64,000 nt of DNA from JAPOXR01 sp965219635. GTDB taxonomy: Bacteria; Pseudomonadota; Alphaproteobacteria; Rhodobacterales; Rhodobacteraceae. The notes below the pieces were generated by a model, which saw nothing but the letters and a program-made list of their open reading frames with translations, had not been told where the DNA came from and did not search any database. The translations under genes and the position numbers were made by a program. The stretch lies in assembly GCA_965219635.1 (NCBI GenBank), contig OZ244783.1, positions 3,953,204 to 4,017,203 on the forward strand, in the 5' to 3' direction. Position 1 is the stretch's first letter. Each line of letters opens with the position of its first letter. Positions 52,042-61,706 of the stretch are shown here, piece after piece.

Positions 52042-53697
52042 TCAGCTCAATGAAATTGCAACCACGCTCCCGGCGAGCGGGTGTTTTTGAAGCAGGTTAC
52101 TAGATACCCGGATACGCGCTGATGTCACGATTAGCCGATTGTCCTTTTTTCCAAGGAAAAGGCAAGAAGTCGGCCTTGGAAATGGAACGCTGTGTTCTGC
52201 CAGAAACTCACCTGCAGGTGAGTATTTTCTGATGCACCAGCCATCCCACATTGCAATCCAGAGATTGCCTTCGCTGTCAACGTCCATCCCATCAGGGCTG
52301 CCGATACACCCGTCATCGAACTCTATGAACGCCCGGCGGTTCCTGATTTCACCGGTGTCTTCATTGTGGTCATAAGCGAAAACAACTCGATCTGCTGTTT
52401 CGACCAAATACATCGTTCGATTGTCAATGGACCATCCAAGTCCATTCGGAAGCGTCAGATTGGTCTCCATGACACGGAATGTCCCATCTGCATCAATGCA
52501 GTATAGGGAACCCGCGCCCCGTTCGAGATTGAATGCAAGTGAACCTATCCAGAAGCGGCCCTGGGCATCGCATTTTCCGTCATTGTACCGGTTCGTTGGT
52601 TTATCGGACTCGGGATCACTCACCGTTCGGATCTCTCGACCCGACGACGGATCAAGCAGTTTGACGCCGGACTGGCATGCCGCCAAGAGGCCCTGTTCTG
52701 TGTCGGTTATCGCCGTGATCATCTCGTCTTGCGGCAAGCTCGAAATCTCGCCCGAGGAAAGATCAAGTCCAAAAATGCAGGGGCGGCAGATGTCCACCCA
52801 GTAAATTGTACGACCATCCAGGCTCTTGGCCGGACTTTCACCTATGAGGTTCTGGACATCTGCGAGAAGTTCAAATCGAGGTTGTTGAAGGCTGCCTGGC
52901 ATCGGCGCATTAGATACGGGTCTCGGGGCGCCACCTGCCTTCAGAGACGCCATCCGGGTTGCTTCAATAACCGCGGGCCCCAGCCGGTGAAGCGTGTCGC
53001 GATTCAGCCGTTGGGACGAGCCGCTCAGCCCGAGTGCTGCAATCGTGATCCCGCGGTGGTCGACAATCGGGGCGGCGACACTTGAGATGCCGGGTATGTT
53101 CTCCTCAATATCCACTGCGTAGCCGCGAGCATTGACCAGGTCCAGATGCCGGTTCAGCGCCGCCAGATCTTGATATCTCCCGCTGGAGAGGATCTCGGTT
53201 TTGTCGGCTTCCTGCTGTGACATCCGTTCATCGTAGGACAATCCAGAAATCAGCGCCTTTCCTATCGCGCTGCTCCACTTCGAGATGCGCCTGCCAATCC
53301 GCGGCCTCTCGCGCACATGATGGCTGCTCTGGAGTTCGTCGATATAGACGCCACCATCTGGCGTAAGCACTGCAAGGGAAATGGTCTCCCCGGTTTCGGA
53401 TTGCAGTTTCTGCATCTCGGCCGTTGCAGATCCCCTGAGGTCGAAATCCTCCCAGACTTGCCTCGAAAGCTCGAAGAGGCGCATGCCAAGCCGATAGGAA
53501 TTGTCAGTCGAATCAAATCGCACCATGCCGTAGTCGACAAGTGTCGCCAGCAACCGGTGGGCCGTTGGCTTTGTCAATTCCAATCCGGCCATCACCTGGC
53601 GCAAGCTTACAGGCGCACTGCTCGAGCCGACAAAATCCAGCACGGCAAGACCCTTGGCCAATGTTGCAGAGCGGGCTTTGGCGGGTGGATCCTTCAT
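52042..53697 (-). CDS. IclR regulator fused to SMP-30/gluconolactonase-like domain
   Basis: A 551-residue fusion. Residues 1-255 are an IclR regulator: a winged helix (VSLRQVMAGLELTKPTAHRL) and effector domain (RRISKWSSAIGKALISGL, GYAVDIEENIPGISSVAAPI). Residues 265-551 are a six-bladed SMP-30/gluconolactonase propeller, with metal-site residues in NRYNDGKCDAQGRFWIGSLA, TLPNGLGWSIDNRTMYLVET and CIGSPDGMDVDSEGNLWIAM. One protein could thus sense a sugar lactone and control, or also hydrolyse, it. It is divergent from the dehydrogenase/TRAP operon. No stop or frameshift separates the halves. Confidence 0.88.
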   Translation of the reverse strand: MKDPPAKARSATLAKGLAVLDFVGSSSAPVSLRQVMAGLELTKPTAHRLLATLVDYGMVRFDSTDNSYRLGMRLFELSRQVWEDFDLRGSATAEMQKLQSETGETISLAVLTPDGGVYIDELQSSHHVRERPRIGRRISKWSSAIGKALISGLSYDERMSQQEADKTEILSSGRYQDLAALNRHLDLVNARGYAVDIEENIPGISSVAAPIVDHRGITIAALGLSGSSQRLNRDTLHRLGPAVIEATRMASLKAGGAPRPVSNAPMPGSLQQPRFELLADVQNLIGESPAKSLDGRTIYWVDICRPCIFGLDLSSGEISSLPQDEMITAITDTEQGLLAACQSGVKLLDPSSGREIRTVSDPESDKPTNRYNDGKCDAQGRFWIGSLAFNLERGAGSLYCIDADGTFRVMETNLTLPNGLGWSIDNRTMYLVETADRVVFAYDHNEDTGEIRNRRAFIEFDDGCIGSPDGMDVDSEGNLWIAMWDGWCIRKYSPAGEFLAEHSVPFPRPTSCLFLGKKDNRLIVTSARIRVSSNLLQKHPLAGSVVAISLS

Positions 53698-53717
53698 TCA
53701 CCTTCCTGATTGTACAA

Positions 53718-53772
53718 TTGACAGCTTGCTGCGGCCGATGTAGGAATACCACAACAGTCTTGAATATCAAGA
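53718..53772 (+). promoter_or_regulatory. promoter and IclR-type operator of the sugar-acid operon
   Basis: TTGACA (53718-53723), a 17-bp spacer and TAGGAA (53741-53746). Then the palindrome TCTTGAATATCAAGA (53758-53772), two 6-bp arms with a 3-bp centre, lies over the early transcribed region. It is the likely binding site of the divergent IclR fusion protein. Confidence 0.6.
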
Positions 53773-53779
53773 TGCCATC

Positions 53780-54532
53780 TTGAATAATGAGACGAATTTG
53801 AATTTGAACTTGGATGGAAAGCTGGCAGTCGTGACCGGTGCGGCACGGGGGATTGGCGCCGCAATCGCTCGGAGCTTTGTTCAGGAGGGTGCCAGTGTTC
53901 TGTTGATCGATATGCGTGACGATGTCGAATTGGTCGCTTCCGAACTGGGTGGTGCAAGCTTGATTTGTGATCTCACCGAAACCGGGGCGGATGAGAGAGT
54001 TGCTGCTGCTGCCGAAGAACTCGGTGGGGCGGGGGTGCTGATAAACAACGCCGGGATCTCCCGCCCAGCTCCATTGCCGGAAACAACCGACGGCGAGTGG
54101 AACGCAGTCCTGGACGTGAATCTCGGTGTTGCCTTTCGGTTAACCAGGTCTCTCTGGCATCAACTGTCGTCAAGGGACGGGGCAGTGGTCAATCTGGCTT
54201 CATTTGCCTCGAAGCGCTCGACACTGTTCGGCAACAACTCTTCTTACGTGGCGGCCAAGCACGGTATCGCAGGGCTGACCCGGGCCGCCGCGTTCGAGGG
54301 CGCGACCCAGGGGGTAAGGGTCAATGCCATTGCGCCGGGTGTCGTTGATACCGAACTCATTCGCGCGGTTCACGATCCAGACACTCGCAAGAAGATCATG
54401 GGCTTCATTCCACAGAACCGGTTTGCGGACCCCTCGGAAATTGCCGACCTCGCGCTGTTCCTGGCCTCTGACCGGGCCGCGCACATCTGTGGAGAAGTAA
54501 TCAGCATAAATGGCGGACTGTGTATGGACTGA
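53780..54532 (+). CDS. short-chain dehydrogenase/reductase
   Basis: A 250-residue classical SDR. The cofactor motif is TGAARGIG, and an Asp after the second strand (LLIDMRDD) favours NAD+. NNAG is present, with the catalytic Ser in VVNLASFASKRS and YVAAK supplying Tyr and Lys. It probably oxidises a sugar or sugar acid, giving a lactone or keto acid. The start is TTG 53780 or a nearby TTG; no ATG in frame precedes the cofactor motif. It overlaps the next gene by 1 bp (TGATG). Confidence 0.85.
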   Translation: MNNETNLNLNLDGKLAVVTGAARGIGAAIARSFVQEGASVLLIDMRDDVELVASELGGASLICDLTETGADERVAAAAEELGGAGVLINNAGISRPAPLPETTDGEWNAVLDVNLGVAFRLTRSLWHQLSSRDGAVVNLASFASKRSTLFGNNSSYVAAKHGIAGLTRAAAFEGATQGVRVNAIAPGVVDTELIRAVHDPDTRKKIMGFIPQNRFADPSEIADLALFLASDRAAHICGEVISINGGLCMD

Positions 54533-55701
54533 TGATGCAAGGCCCAATGACCATCACGGACATCCGTCATTGGATCGTCCACATTCCGCTGACGTCTGCG
54601 ATCTCCTGGTCGTCAGGCAAGCGGACCGGTTCGACGCGTCTTATTTGTGAACTCACAACTGCCGGTGGGGTCAAGGGATATGGCGAGACCATATGCCTGC
54701 TCGACTTCGTACCTGTGGTCTTCGAACAACTCGTCAAGCCGCTTGGGTTGGGGCTCTGTGTGACGGATGTCGAGCGCCTGGCCCGGGCGGCCGAAGGTGC
54801 CGGATACTACCACCACAAGCGTGCCCTGGTATTCGCACTCTCTGCTCTCGAGATGGCAATGTGGGATGCACGGGGCAAAATCGCGGGACTGGCCCTGCAT
54901 GAGTTGTGGGGTGGTGCATACCGCAATCGAATAGAGATGTGCGCATACGTGTATATCTCAGAACCCGACAAGGTTGCGGACGAGTTGATCGACTACCAAA
55001 ATCGGGGATTCAGGTCATTCAAGCTAAAGGTTGGTCGCGATCCCGAGCAGGATGTTGCCTTGGTACGCAAGGCGCGTGAGGTCCTGGGTCCATCGGTCAA
55101 TTTGCGCGTAGATCCAAACGGGGCGTGGACGCCTGCAACTGCCAAGCGGATGATCGCCAAACTGGCGCCGTTCGACTTGCAGTATATTGAGCAGCCCTTG
55201 CCCGTTGAGAATATTGCAGGCGCGGCCCGGCTGACGGCACATTCGCCGGTTCCGATTTGCATCGACGAGGGTGCCTATACCCTCCAGGAGACATTTACCG
55301 CCATTCGGATGGAGACCGCCGATGTCATCCTGGTAGATCCGCATGAGGCTGGTGGCCTGTGGCAGTGCCTGAAAGCGGGCGCTGTTTGCGAAGCAGCAGG
55401 CATCAACATTGGAATGCACTCAGGTGGCGAATTGGGACTGACCCAGGCTGCATACCTGCATCTGGCTGCGACGATGCCAAACGCCAGGATCGCACTCGAC
55501 ACAATCTATCAGCATCATGCCGACGATATCCTCTCCAGCCGCATCGAGTTCAAGGATGGTCACGCAGAAGTACCGACCGGTCCAGGACTGGGTGTCGATG
55601 TCGATCTGGACAAGATCGACGAATACCGAACCGAAGTCATCACGTCTGTATACCGTGATCCCGATCAACCAGAATGGTTCGCCGAAAAACCGGCGTTCTA
55701 A
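54532..55701 (+). CDS. enolase-superfamily sugar-acid dehydratase (MR/MLE family)
   Basis: A 389-residue mandelate racemase/muconate-lactonizing-type enzyme. The KxK base motif is in SFKLKVGRD. Metal ligands are Asp in NLRVDPNGAW, Glu in LQYIEQPLP and Asp in ICIDEGAY; GMHSGGELGLTQA has the barrel-end His region. It likely removes a proton next to a carboxylate, causing dehydration or racemisation of a sugar acid. ATG 54532 overlaps the SDR stop; ATG 54547 is an alternative. It is second in the SDR-MLE-TRAP operon. Confidence 0.85.
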   Translation: MMQGPMTITDIRHWIVHIPLTSAISWSSGKRTGSTRLICELTTAGGVKGYGETICLLDFVPVVFEQLVKPLGLGLCVTDVERLARAAEGAGYYHHKRALVFALSALEMAMWDARGKIAGLALHELWGGAYRNRIEMCAYVYISEPDKVADELIDYQNRGFRSFKLKVGRDPEQDVALVRKAREVLGPSVNLRVDPNGAWTPATAKRMIAKLAPFDLQYIEQPLPVENIAGAARLTAHSPVPICIDEGAYTLQETFTAIRMETADVILVDPHEAGGLWQCLKAGAVCEAAGINIGMHSGGELGLTQAAYLHLAATMPNARIALDTIYQHHADDILSSRIEFKDGHAEVPTGPGLGVDVDLDKIDEYRTEVITSVYRDPDQPEWFAEKPAF

Positions 55702-55728
55702 ACCAACAAGTCCAACAGGAGGAGACAA

Positions 55729-56712
55729 ATGAAGACAAGAAAAACAATAGTGGGGACAATTGCGGCGCTATGCACAATCATCGCCACCACAGTATCGGCC
55801 GAAACCAGGCTTGTCATTGCTGGGTCCGAGGCAGTCGACTCGTTGCTCGATCGCATGTCCGTCAAGTTCGCCGAAGCGCTTGAAGCAAGCGGTGGCGACG
55901 CATTTGACGTGAACCTGATCCGGGGCCAATCGCTTGGCAACGCTCAGCAGGTCATGGAACAGCATCAGGCCGGTTCTGTCGATGTAATGTACTCCCGGCC
56001 AGACTGGCTGACGTCAAATGTTTCAGACTTTCAGGTCATGAGTTGGGGCTTCACCTTCCGCGACCGTGAACACATGACCGCGTTTCTCAACAGCGACATC
56101 TTTGCTGAAATGGCGCAAAAGGCAGTGGACGTCATGGGCGTACGCGTTCTTGCCGCTGCCGTTGACCAGCCCCGCATTCTCTACACGCGCGAACCGGTGA
56201 CAAGCGTTGATGACATTCAGGGCATCAAGATGCGCGTTCCCGGCATCAAGGCCTATTTGCGGCTCTGGGAAACGGTTGGAACGATTCCGACCAGCGTGGC
56301 GTGGGCAGAGGCATTCCTGGCATTGAAGACAGGAGTGGTTGATGGGGCCGAGGCGGATGCTTCAGGTGCCTACAGCCAGAAATTCCATGTAGCTGCACCA
56401 AACATCACGTTGACAAATCACCTCATGTCGGCGCTGCATATTTCCGTCAACGAGGCCAAATGGAACAGCTTGTCTGCAGACGAACAGGCAATCCTGCAAG
56501 GCGCTGCGGAGGAAGCAGTGGCTTGGGCCTCTGAAACAGCAAAGTCAGAGTCACAGGCCGTCCTGGACAAAATGGTGACGGAAGGCGCAACGGTCGCAGA
56601 AATCGACAATGCACCTTTTGCGGCCAAGGCTGGTGAGGCGGTTCCTGATATAGAATCCGAAGGATTGTGGAGCCCGGGCCTCTGGCAGCGGATCCGCGAC
56701 ATAAAGAGCTGA
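55729..56712 (+). CDS. TRAP transporter substrate-binding protein (DctP family)
   Basis: A 327-residue periplasmic protein with a signal peptide (residues 1-24, ending VSAETR). It has the DctP pattern SRPDWLTSN, the key Arg in VDDIQGIKMRVPGIKAYLRL and WAEAFLALKTGVVDGAEAD. An AGGAGG site precedes the ATG. Together with an SDR and an MLE enzyme it probably takes up a sugar acid. It is followed by a strong hairpin. Confidence 0.9.
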   Translation: MKTRKTIVGTIAALCTIIATTVSAETRLVIAGSEAVDSLLDRMSVKFAEALEASGGDAFDVNLIRGQSLGNAQQVMEQHQAGSVDVMYSRPDWLTSNVSDFQVMSWGFTFRDREHMTAFLNSDIFAEMAQKAVDVMGVRVLAAAVDQPRILYTREPVTSVDDIQGIKMRVPGIKAYLRLWETVGTIPTSVAWAEAFLALKTGVVDGAEADASGAYSQKFHVAAPNITLTNHLMSALHISVNEAKWNSLSADEQAILQGAAEEAVAWASETAKSESQAVLDKMVTEGATVAEIDNAPFAAKAGEAVPDIESEGLWSPGLWQRIRDIKS

Positions 56713-56718
56713 AAAACC

Positions 56719-56746
56719 GGTCAGGGCGGGTCGTACCGCCCTGACC
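56719..56746 (+). terminator. hairpin between dctP and dctQ
   Basis: GGTCAGGGCGG (56719-56729) pairs perfectly with CCGCCCTGACC (56736-56746) around a 6-nt loop, 6 bp after the binding-protein stop. No U-tract follows, so partial termination or 3'-end protection of the dctP message is more likely than full termination. Confidence 0.7.
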
Positions 56747-56773
56747 ACATCCCCGGGGGCGAAATTGGACACC

Positions 56774-57313
56774 ATGCGGCAACTCGTGCGCAGGAGCCTG
56801 TTTCGTCTCGGCCAGGCCGAGATGGTTCTGGCCGCCGCAATCCTCTTGGGCATCGTACTGATGATTACTGTCCAGGTCATGCTCACGGCTGGCCTTGGCC
56901 GCCCCATAACCTGGGAACAGGAAGCTGGCGCTTACGGGCTTGTCTGGTTGACGTTCATTGGCGCATCCATTGCATTGAAGAAAATGCGCCATGTGACCAT
57001 TGTGTCATTCGTCGGCAAGCTGCCTGGCCGCTTGAGGAGCCTGGTACGAGCTCTGGTGTACGCGCTCATCCTTTGGACACTGTATGCGCTTATGCGAGAA
57101 CTCTCGCCAATAATCGCGATTGAAGCCCGATCCACCACTGTTGCCCTCCCCATTGACCTTCCAAGGTCCTATTTCTTTTCGGTACCCCTCCTGGTCAGTT
57201 GCCTGCTGATGACTCTGACCACTGTCCTCTTTCTGGTCGAGGCGGTTCTGGGGGTCGTCGACCAGAACAAAGATGCAGGGCTGCTTGCACCCATTACTGG
57301 TGAAAAGACATGA
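56774..57313 (+). CDS. TRAP transporter small permease (DctQ)
   Basis: A 179-residue four-helix membrane protein (LAAAILLGIVLMITVQVML; WEQEAGAYGLVWLTFIGAS, the DctQ core; two C-terminal helices). ATG 56774 is chosen over TTG 56765. Its stop overlaps the dctM start by 4 bp (ATGA). Confidence 0.85.
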   Translation: MRQLVRRSLFRLGQAEMVLAAAILLGIVLMITVQVMLTAGLGRPITWEQEAGAYGLVWLTFIGASIALKKMRHVTIVSFVGKLPGRLRSLVRALVYALILWTLYALMRELSPIIAIEARSTTVALPIDLPRSYFFSVPLLVSCLLMTLTTVLFLVEAVLGVVDQNKDAGLLAPITGEKT

Positions 57314-58593
57314 TCTGGCTGCTTCTGGTCATTCTTGCAGTGCTTGTACTCTTCGAGATGCCGATCGTTTTTGCTCTACCGGCGTCGGCATTGATGTATC
57401 TGCTGATAACAGACAGCATTCCGCCAATGCTGGTTGTGCAGCGGGTAGCCAGTGGATTGGAAAGCTACGTGCTGCTTGCCATCCCGCTGTTCATATTCGC
57501 CGGAAACCTGTTCAATTCGGCGGGAATCGCGACCAGGATATTTGACTTTGCTGCCGCGTGCGTCGGACACATCCGGGGGAGTCTTGGGCACGTCAACATA
57601 GTTGCCAGCGTGATATTCTCCGGAATGTCTGGAGTGGCTCAGGCTGATGCTGCGGGCCTTGGCGCCGTGGAAGTTCGTGAAATGAGGCGGCGCGGATTCA
57701 CCCCCGAATTCAGTGCTGCAATTACGGCTGTTTCGTCGATTATCGGCCCGATTATTCCGCCTTCGGGCATAATGATCATCTATGCTGTTCTAGCCGATGT
57801 TTCAGTTCCCGATCTGTTTCTTGCCGGCATAGTGCCAGGCGTATTGATGTCGCTCTTCCTGATGGCCTTTGTCTATTGGCTCGCAAGTACCAACCGCATA
57901 GTCGCCCCTTTAGTTCCACGTAAATCACCGGCGGAAATTGGTTTTGCATTTTGGCGCGCACTGCCCGCGCTTGCAGCACCTGTTTTTCTTATCGGAGGTA
58001 TTCTGTCAGGCTTTGCGACACCGACCCAACTTGGGGCGCTTACGGTCGTATACGCAATTATCCTGGGTTTTCTGACCAGGGATCTTTCGATCAAGCGTCT
58101 CTGGGTGTCCATAAAGGACACGGTTGTGACCTGCGGGGTCCTGGTATTCATCATTGCCGCCGCCACGCCGTTCAGCGCCATTCTCGCATTGGAGGGAGTG
58201 CCACAGCAACTCGCAGGGATACTGCTCTCGATAAGTGAGAACCCCCTGATTGTTCTTCTGATCGTGAACCTGGCCCTTTTGATTTTTGGCATGGTGATGG
58301 ACACCACGGCAATCCTACTGGTTGCTGTCCCAGTACTGGTTCCGGTGATGAGTGTGCTAGGAATTGATCCGGTGCATTTCGGGATCATTATGGTCATAAA
58401 TCTGCTGATCGGGACATTGACTCCCCCGTTCGGCATCTTGCTGTTTGTCATGAGCGAAGTTGCCCAAGTCGAATATCGGCCACTACTTCGCCAAACCGCC
58501 CCGTTCTACATCCCGCTCTTTGTATTTCTTCTTGTTGTGACCTACTTTCCTGATCTCTCGCTCAGCCTGCCCGATTATGTGTTTGGCCGATAG
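57310..58593 (+). CDS. TRAP transporter large permease (DctM)
   Basis: A 427-residue protein with about 12 transmembrane segments. Motifs include VLLAIPLFIFAGNLFNSAGI, GSLGHVNIVASVIFSGMSGV, AVSSIIGPIIPPSGIMIIYA and FGIIMVINLLIGTLTPPFGI. It completes the SDR-MLE-DctPQM operon controlled from 53.7 kb. Confidence 0.92.
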   Translation: MIWLLLVILAVLVLFEMPIVFALPASALMYLLITDSIPPMLVVQRVASGLESYVLLAIPLFIFAGNLFNSAGIATRIFDFAAACVGHIRGSLGHVNIVASVIFSGMSGVAQADAAGLGAVEVREMRRRGFTPEFSAAITAVSSIIGPIIPPSGIMIIYAVLADVSVPDLFLAGIVPGVLMSLFLMAFVYWLASTNRIVAPLVPRKSPAEIGFAFWRALPALAAPVFLIGGILSGFATPTQLGALTVVYAIILGFLTRDLSIKRLWVSIKDTVVTCGVLVFIIAAATPFSAILALEGVPQQLAGILLSISENPLIVLLIVNLALLIFGMVMDTTAILLVAVPVLVPVMSVLGIDPVHFGIIMVINLLIGTLTPPFGILLFVMSEVAQVEYRPLLRQTAPFYIPLFVFLLVVTYFPDLSLSLPDYVFGR

Positions 58594-58928
58594 GCGCTCA
58601 GGGTCCTGCCCGATAGCGAGTTCAGTTTTGGTCGTGAACCATAAGTTTTCAGAATTTGAGGTTGGGTGCTGAGTCGGTAAGGCGGCTCTCAACGCGGCAT
58701 CGCATTTCCGTCATTGTGGCAGCGGGTTATTGCGGAGGCCCGCTGTGCCATCCGGTTCGTCAGCTCGGCTACCACGGATAACCCCTATCGCTCCTCCATG
58801 ACGACACCTATTTGATCCGGGTCCGCCGTCCATCCGGCCGTTGCGGTGCCTGTATGCTGCATCGTCTGAACAGTTGCACGGGACCACAAGATCAATCTTG
58901 CCCGCTCTCCCGTGGCGCTGGACGAGGA
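58594..58928. other. intergenic, no gene seen
   Basis: About 335 bp between the convergent ends of dctM and the Rieske oxygenase gene. No coding, RNA or strong terminator signal is recognised. Confidence 0.5.
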
Positions 58929-60071
58929 CTATGCGAGATTGGCGTCGATGATCTGTTCGAAGCGATTGAGAGCGCCTTCAAACCTGCCAAACTGAAATTC
59001 GCGGTTGGCCCCGGAGTGGAGCCCGCTCTGTATGCTCTCGCCGATTTCGAAGTCTTCCCAAAGTGTGGTCACAGTTATGTCGTGGTTCTTTTGCCAGTAC
59101 CGTGCGGTTTCTGGATCGTCCAAATCAATATCGGCTGGAGCAAGCGTGGCAAGCCGCAACTGGCTCCGGTCCGCCGACACCGGTTGAATCTGAATCCATA
59201 CCAAATGGTCCACCTGGACCAGGAACTGTGTAGACGGGAATACCGAGTAGACGAGGTTGGTGGCCCGCCGCAACGATCTCTCCCCTTCTGGCAGGGTCAT
59301 CTCGGATTCGAGGCGCGTGCGCGGCAGAATGGAACGGATATGCCGCCCGAAGATACGGTAACTGGACAGGTTGTCCTGAAAGAAGGGACCTATCGTGTGC
59401 TTGTGGGCAATCCGGAAATGATAGGACTCCAGGCCACCCTCGACCAGGATCTTCCAATTGGCCGCGCGCACATCGGAAACCTGATGGACGAGCTTCAAGC
59501 CCCCGGCATTGAGCCAGGAAAAGTCGCCGGAAAGGCCTTCCAGAAATCCGTCAATATCTGGTGCTGCGGCCCCGACAGCGGCAACCCAGATCCAGCCATA
59601 GGCTTCGCTACAGCCGAGGCGGATGAGTCCGAGGCTCTCACGGTCGATCTCCGGAAAACCCGCTGCGCCATGCGGTATTCCTTGCAGCTTTCCGCAGTTG
59701 TCGTAGGTCCAGGCGTGATAGGGACACGTAAACCGTCGCCTCCAACCACCGTCCTGATTGACTACTCGGGCCCCACGATGCCGGCAGACGTTCAGAAACG
59801 CATGCACAGCCCCGTCGTTGTCTCGGGTCAGGAGCAGCGGCTGCCCTGCTTGTTCCCGCGTCAGGAACGAGTCCTTGCCTTCCAGTTCGCTCGCATGCGC
59901 CACGATTGCCGGCAAGCGGCGGAACAGGTTTTGCTGTTCCTGCTCAAATCTTTTCGGGCAGGTGTAGCGCTCGACCGGGGATGAGGTGACGGTGTCGTCA
60001 AGATAGAAGGATCGAGCCTCGCGCAGCCCGGCCAATTCTTCGAGCAGCTCCAATTCAGTCATTCGATCCAT
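58929..60071 (-). CDS. Rieske-type ring-hydroxylating oxygenase alpha subunit
   Basis: A 380-residue oxygenase. The Rieske [2Fe-2S] motifs are CRHRG and CPYHAWTYDNCGKLQGIPHG. The mononuclear iron site is ANWKILVEGGLESYHFRIAH (two His, with a later Asp expected). Such enzymes add oxygen to aromatic rings or demethylate and oxidise quaternary amines, using a separate reductase that is not in this window. ATG 60071 is chosen; ATG 60062 is possible. It is transcribed alone. Confidence 0.88.
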   Translation of the reverse strand: MDRMTELELLEELAGLREARSFYLDDTVTSSPVERYTCPKRFEQEQQNLFRRLPAIVAHASELEGKDSFLTREQAGQPLLLTRDNDGAVHAFLNVCRHRGARVVNQDGGWRRRFTCPYHAWTYDNCGKLQGIPHGAAGFPEIDRESLGLIRLGCSEAYGWIWVAAVGAAAPDIDGFLEGLSGDFSWLNAGGLKLVHQVSDVRAANWKILVEGGLESYHFRIAHKHTIGPFFQDNLSSYRIFGRHIRSILPRTRLESEMTLPEGERSLRRATNLVYSVFPSTQFLVQVDHLVWIQIQPVSADRSQLRLATLAPADIDLDDPETARYWQKNHDITVTTLWEDFEIGESIQSGLHSGANREFQFGRFEGALNRFEQIIDANLA

Positions 60072-60401
60072 GAGCCGATTCCATAGCGGTTGGTTCAGTC
60101 GGCTCGTATGCCGGGGAATGCCGATTGTAAATTTCTGTCAGCAGGCTCGCAGGTTCTCTTGATGAGATGTACGAAGGTGCCAGAAAACCCGTAGCGCCGG
60201 CATCTGCGATGCAGTTTGGCAGGGTTGTGCCTAAGCAAACCAGGAGGCGCCTGGACCAGAAGGCACAGAGAGTTTTGGTGCCATCAGGCTAGAGTTGCCC
60301 GCACTCCGGTCAATGGAGGGCATGTTGCTTTGTACGGGACAGCAAATGCGATAGGAGGTTCTTGGTGAATTGGAGAAACAGGAAATTCGGGACTGAAGGG
60401 C
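60072..60401. other. divergent intergenic region, no gene seen
   Basis: About 330 bp between the Rieske gene (leftward) and the YdeI-like gene (rightward). It must hold both promoters, but none is clear enough to place. Confidence 0.5.
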
Positions 60402-61025
60402 ATGAAGATTGCCAGTGTCGACGATTACCTTGCCAATGGATGTGGACGCTGCGCCCGCTTCGCAACTCCTGATTGCTCGACCCGGCGCTGGTTGCCGGGA
60501 CTGGTGAGCCTGCGCCTGATCTGTCAGGACGCAGGACTTGTCGAAACACTGAAATGGTCCCATCCGTGCTATACGCATTCAAGCAGAAATATCGTCGTCA
60601 TCGGCGCATTCAGGGCGGATTTCCGGCTCAGCTTCTTCAATGCCGCACTCATGAAAGACCCGCATGGAGTTCTGGAGCGCCAGGGACCCAATACCAAGCA
60701 TCCGGACATGATCCGGTTTGTATCAAACGAACAAGTCGCGAGGCTGGAGCCCATCATCCGATCCTATCTCGGCGAGGCCGTAGAGTACGCCGAAATGCGG
60801 ATCGTGCCGCCCAAGGACGATACAGATCCTGAACTGCCAATAGAACTGGCCGAGGCACTGGAAGGCGACCCCGAACTGGCGGCAGCATTCCGGAAGCTGA
60901 CTCCCGGCCGCCGAAAGAGCTACATTTTCAACCTCAATTCCGCGAAACAATCTTCAACCCGAACAAGCCGCATCGCCAGATTCCGCAGCAGGATCATTGC
61001 AGGCAAGGGAGCGCTGGAGCGTTGA
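60402..61025 (+). CDS. YdeI/OmpD-associated, DUF1801-type protein
   Basis: A 207-residue cytoplasmic protein. The N-terminal DUF1801 part has ETLKWSHPCYTHSSRNIVVI and FRADFRLSFFNAALMKDPHG. The C-terminal YdeI/OmpD-associated part has LTPGRRKSYIFNLNSAKQSS and TRTSRIARFRSRIIAGKGAL. Homologues are linked to bacteriocin or peptide resistance, but no biochemical role is established. A CTGAAGGG site precedes the ATG. Confidence 0.8.
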   Translation: MKIASVDDYLANGCGRCARFATPDCSTRRWLPGLVSLRLICQDAGLVETLKWSHPCYTHSSRNIVVIGAFRADFRLSFFNAALMKDPHGVLERQGPNTKHPDMIRFVSNEQVARLEPIIRSYLGEAVEYAEMRIVPPKDDTDPELPIELAEALEGDPELAAAFRKLTPGRRKSYIFNLNSAKQSSTRTSRIARFRSRIIAGKGALER

Positions 61026-61706
61026 CTGCGGCTGGCCGGCATCCGACGCAGGTTGCCGCTGGCTGCATGACGACCAGGCAACCGGTTTGGTCCTGTGCCG
61101 GCGGAAACTGTCGACCGGGAACCTTGCAGTTCAGACGGGCGGAGCACGGCCGGGTTCTTGCGGCGATGTGTCAAATTGCAGCCAGAGACTGAACTTGCCT
61201 GGCGGCTGTAACTTCAGTTGACTGCCCGGTCAGAAGACATGATGAGGCCTGTGTTGTGTTGGGCAGTAGGGGCCAATCAGGGACCGCAAGCGAATGCGGA
61301 ATGGCCCACCCGGTTTGAGGCTGGAGAGTTCCGGCTTCGGCCAAATTGCGCACATAGAGGTTTGCGTTCCAGTACCACGGGGTTTGCTGGAGCCTTTTGG
61401 CAAGTCAGGATTGCACGTAGATGGTTCGGGTCTCCCAATTCTGTCAAAGAGCCCAAACCGTAGATTGCCGGGCAATGGGCCCGCCGCAAGTTGTCCAACC
61501 CCATGTTTGGAAGTCATGCTGGGACCGGCAAGGATAGCGCACGCTGATCACGCTTGACCGATCGGTCTCGCTTGCGGCCTGCGGTATGGTTTCTTTCTGC
61601 TGAACCGGCGCCCTTGCGCCCCGAGGATTGCGGCCCGTGCAGTATTGACACAATCGCCAAAGCCGAAAAAGATCGTCCGGCAGGGTCAAACGCTGAGGAG
61701 AGAGCC
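61026..61706. other. 680 bp without a recognisable gene
   Basis: Frames on both strands are short or lack family features. The frame of the next gene extends upstream to 61554, but without similarity. The promoter of the downstream gene should be here. Confidence 0.45.

Noticed and set aside
58812..59984. Long plus-strand open frame of 390 codons
   Set aside because: It is the antisense of the Rieske oxygenase, which has complete Rieske and iron motifs on the minus strand. The plus frame has no family features.
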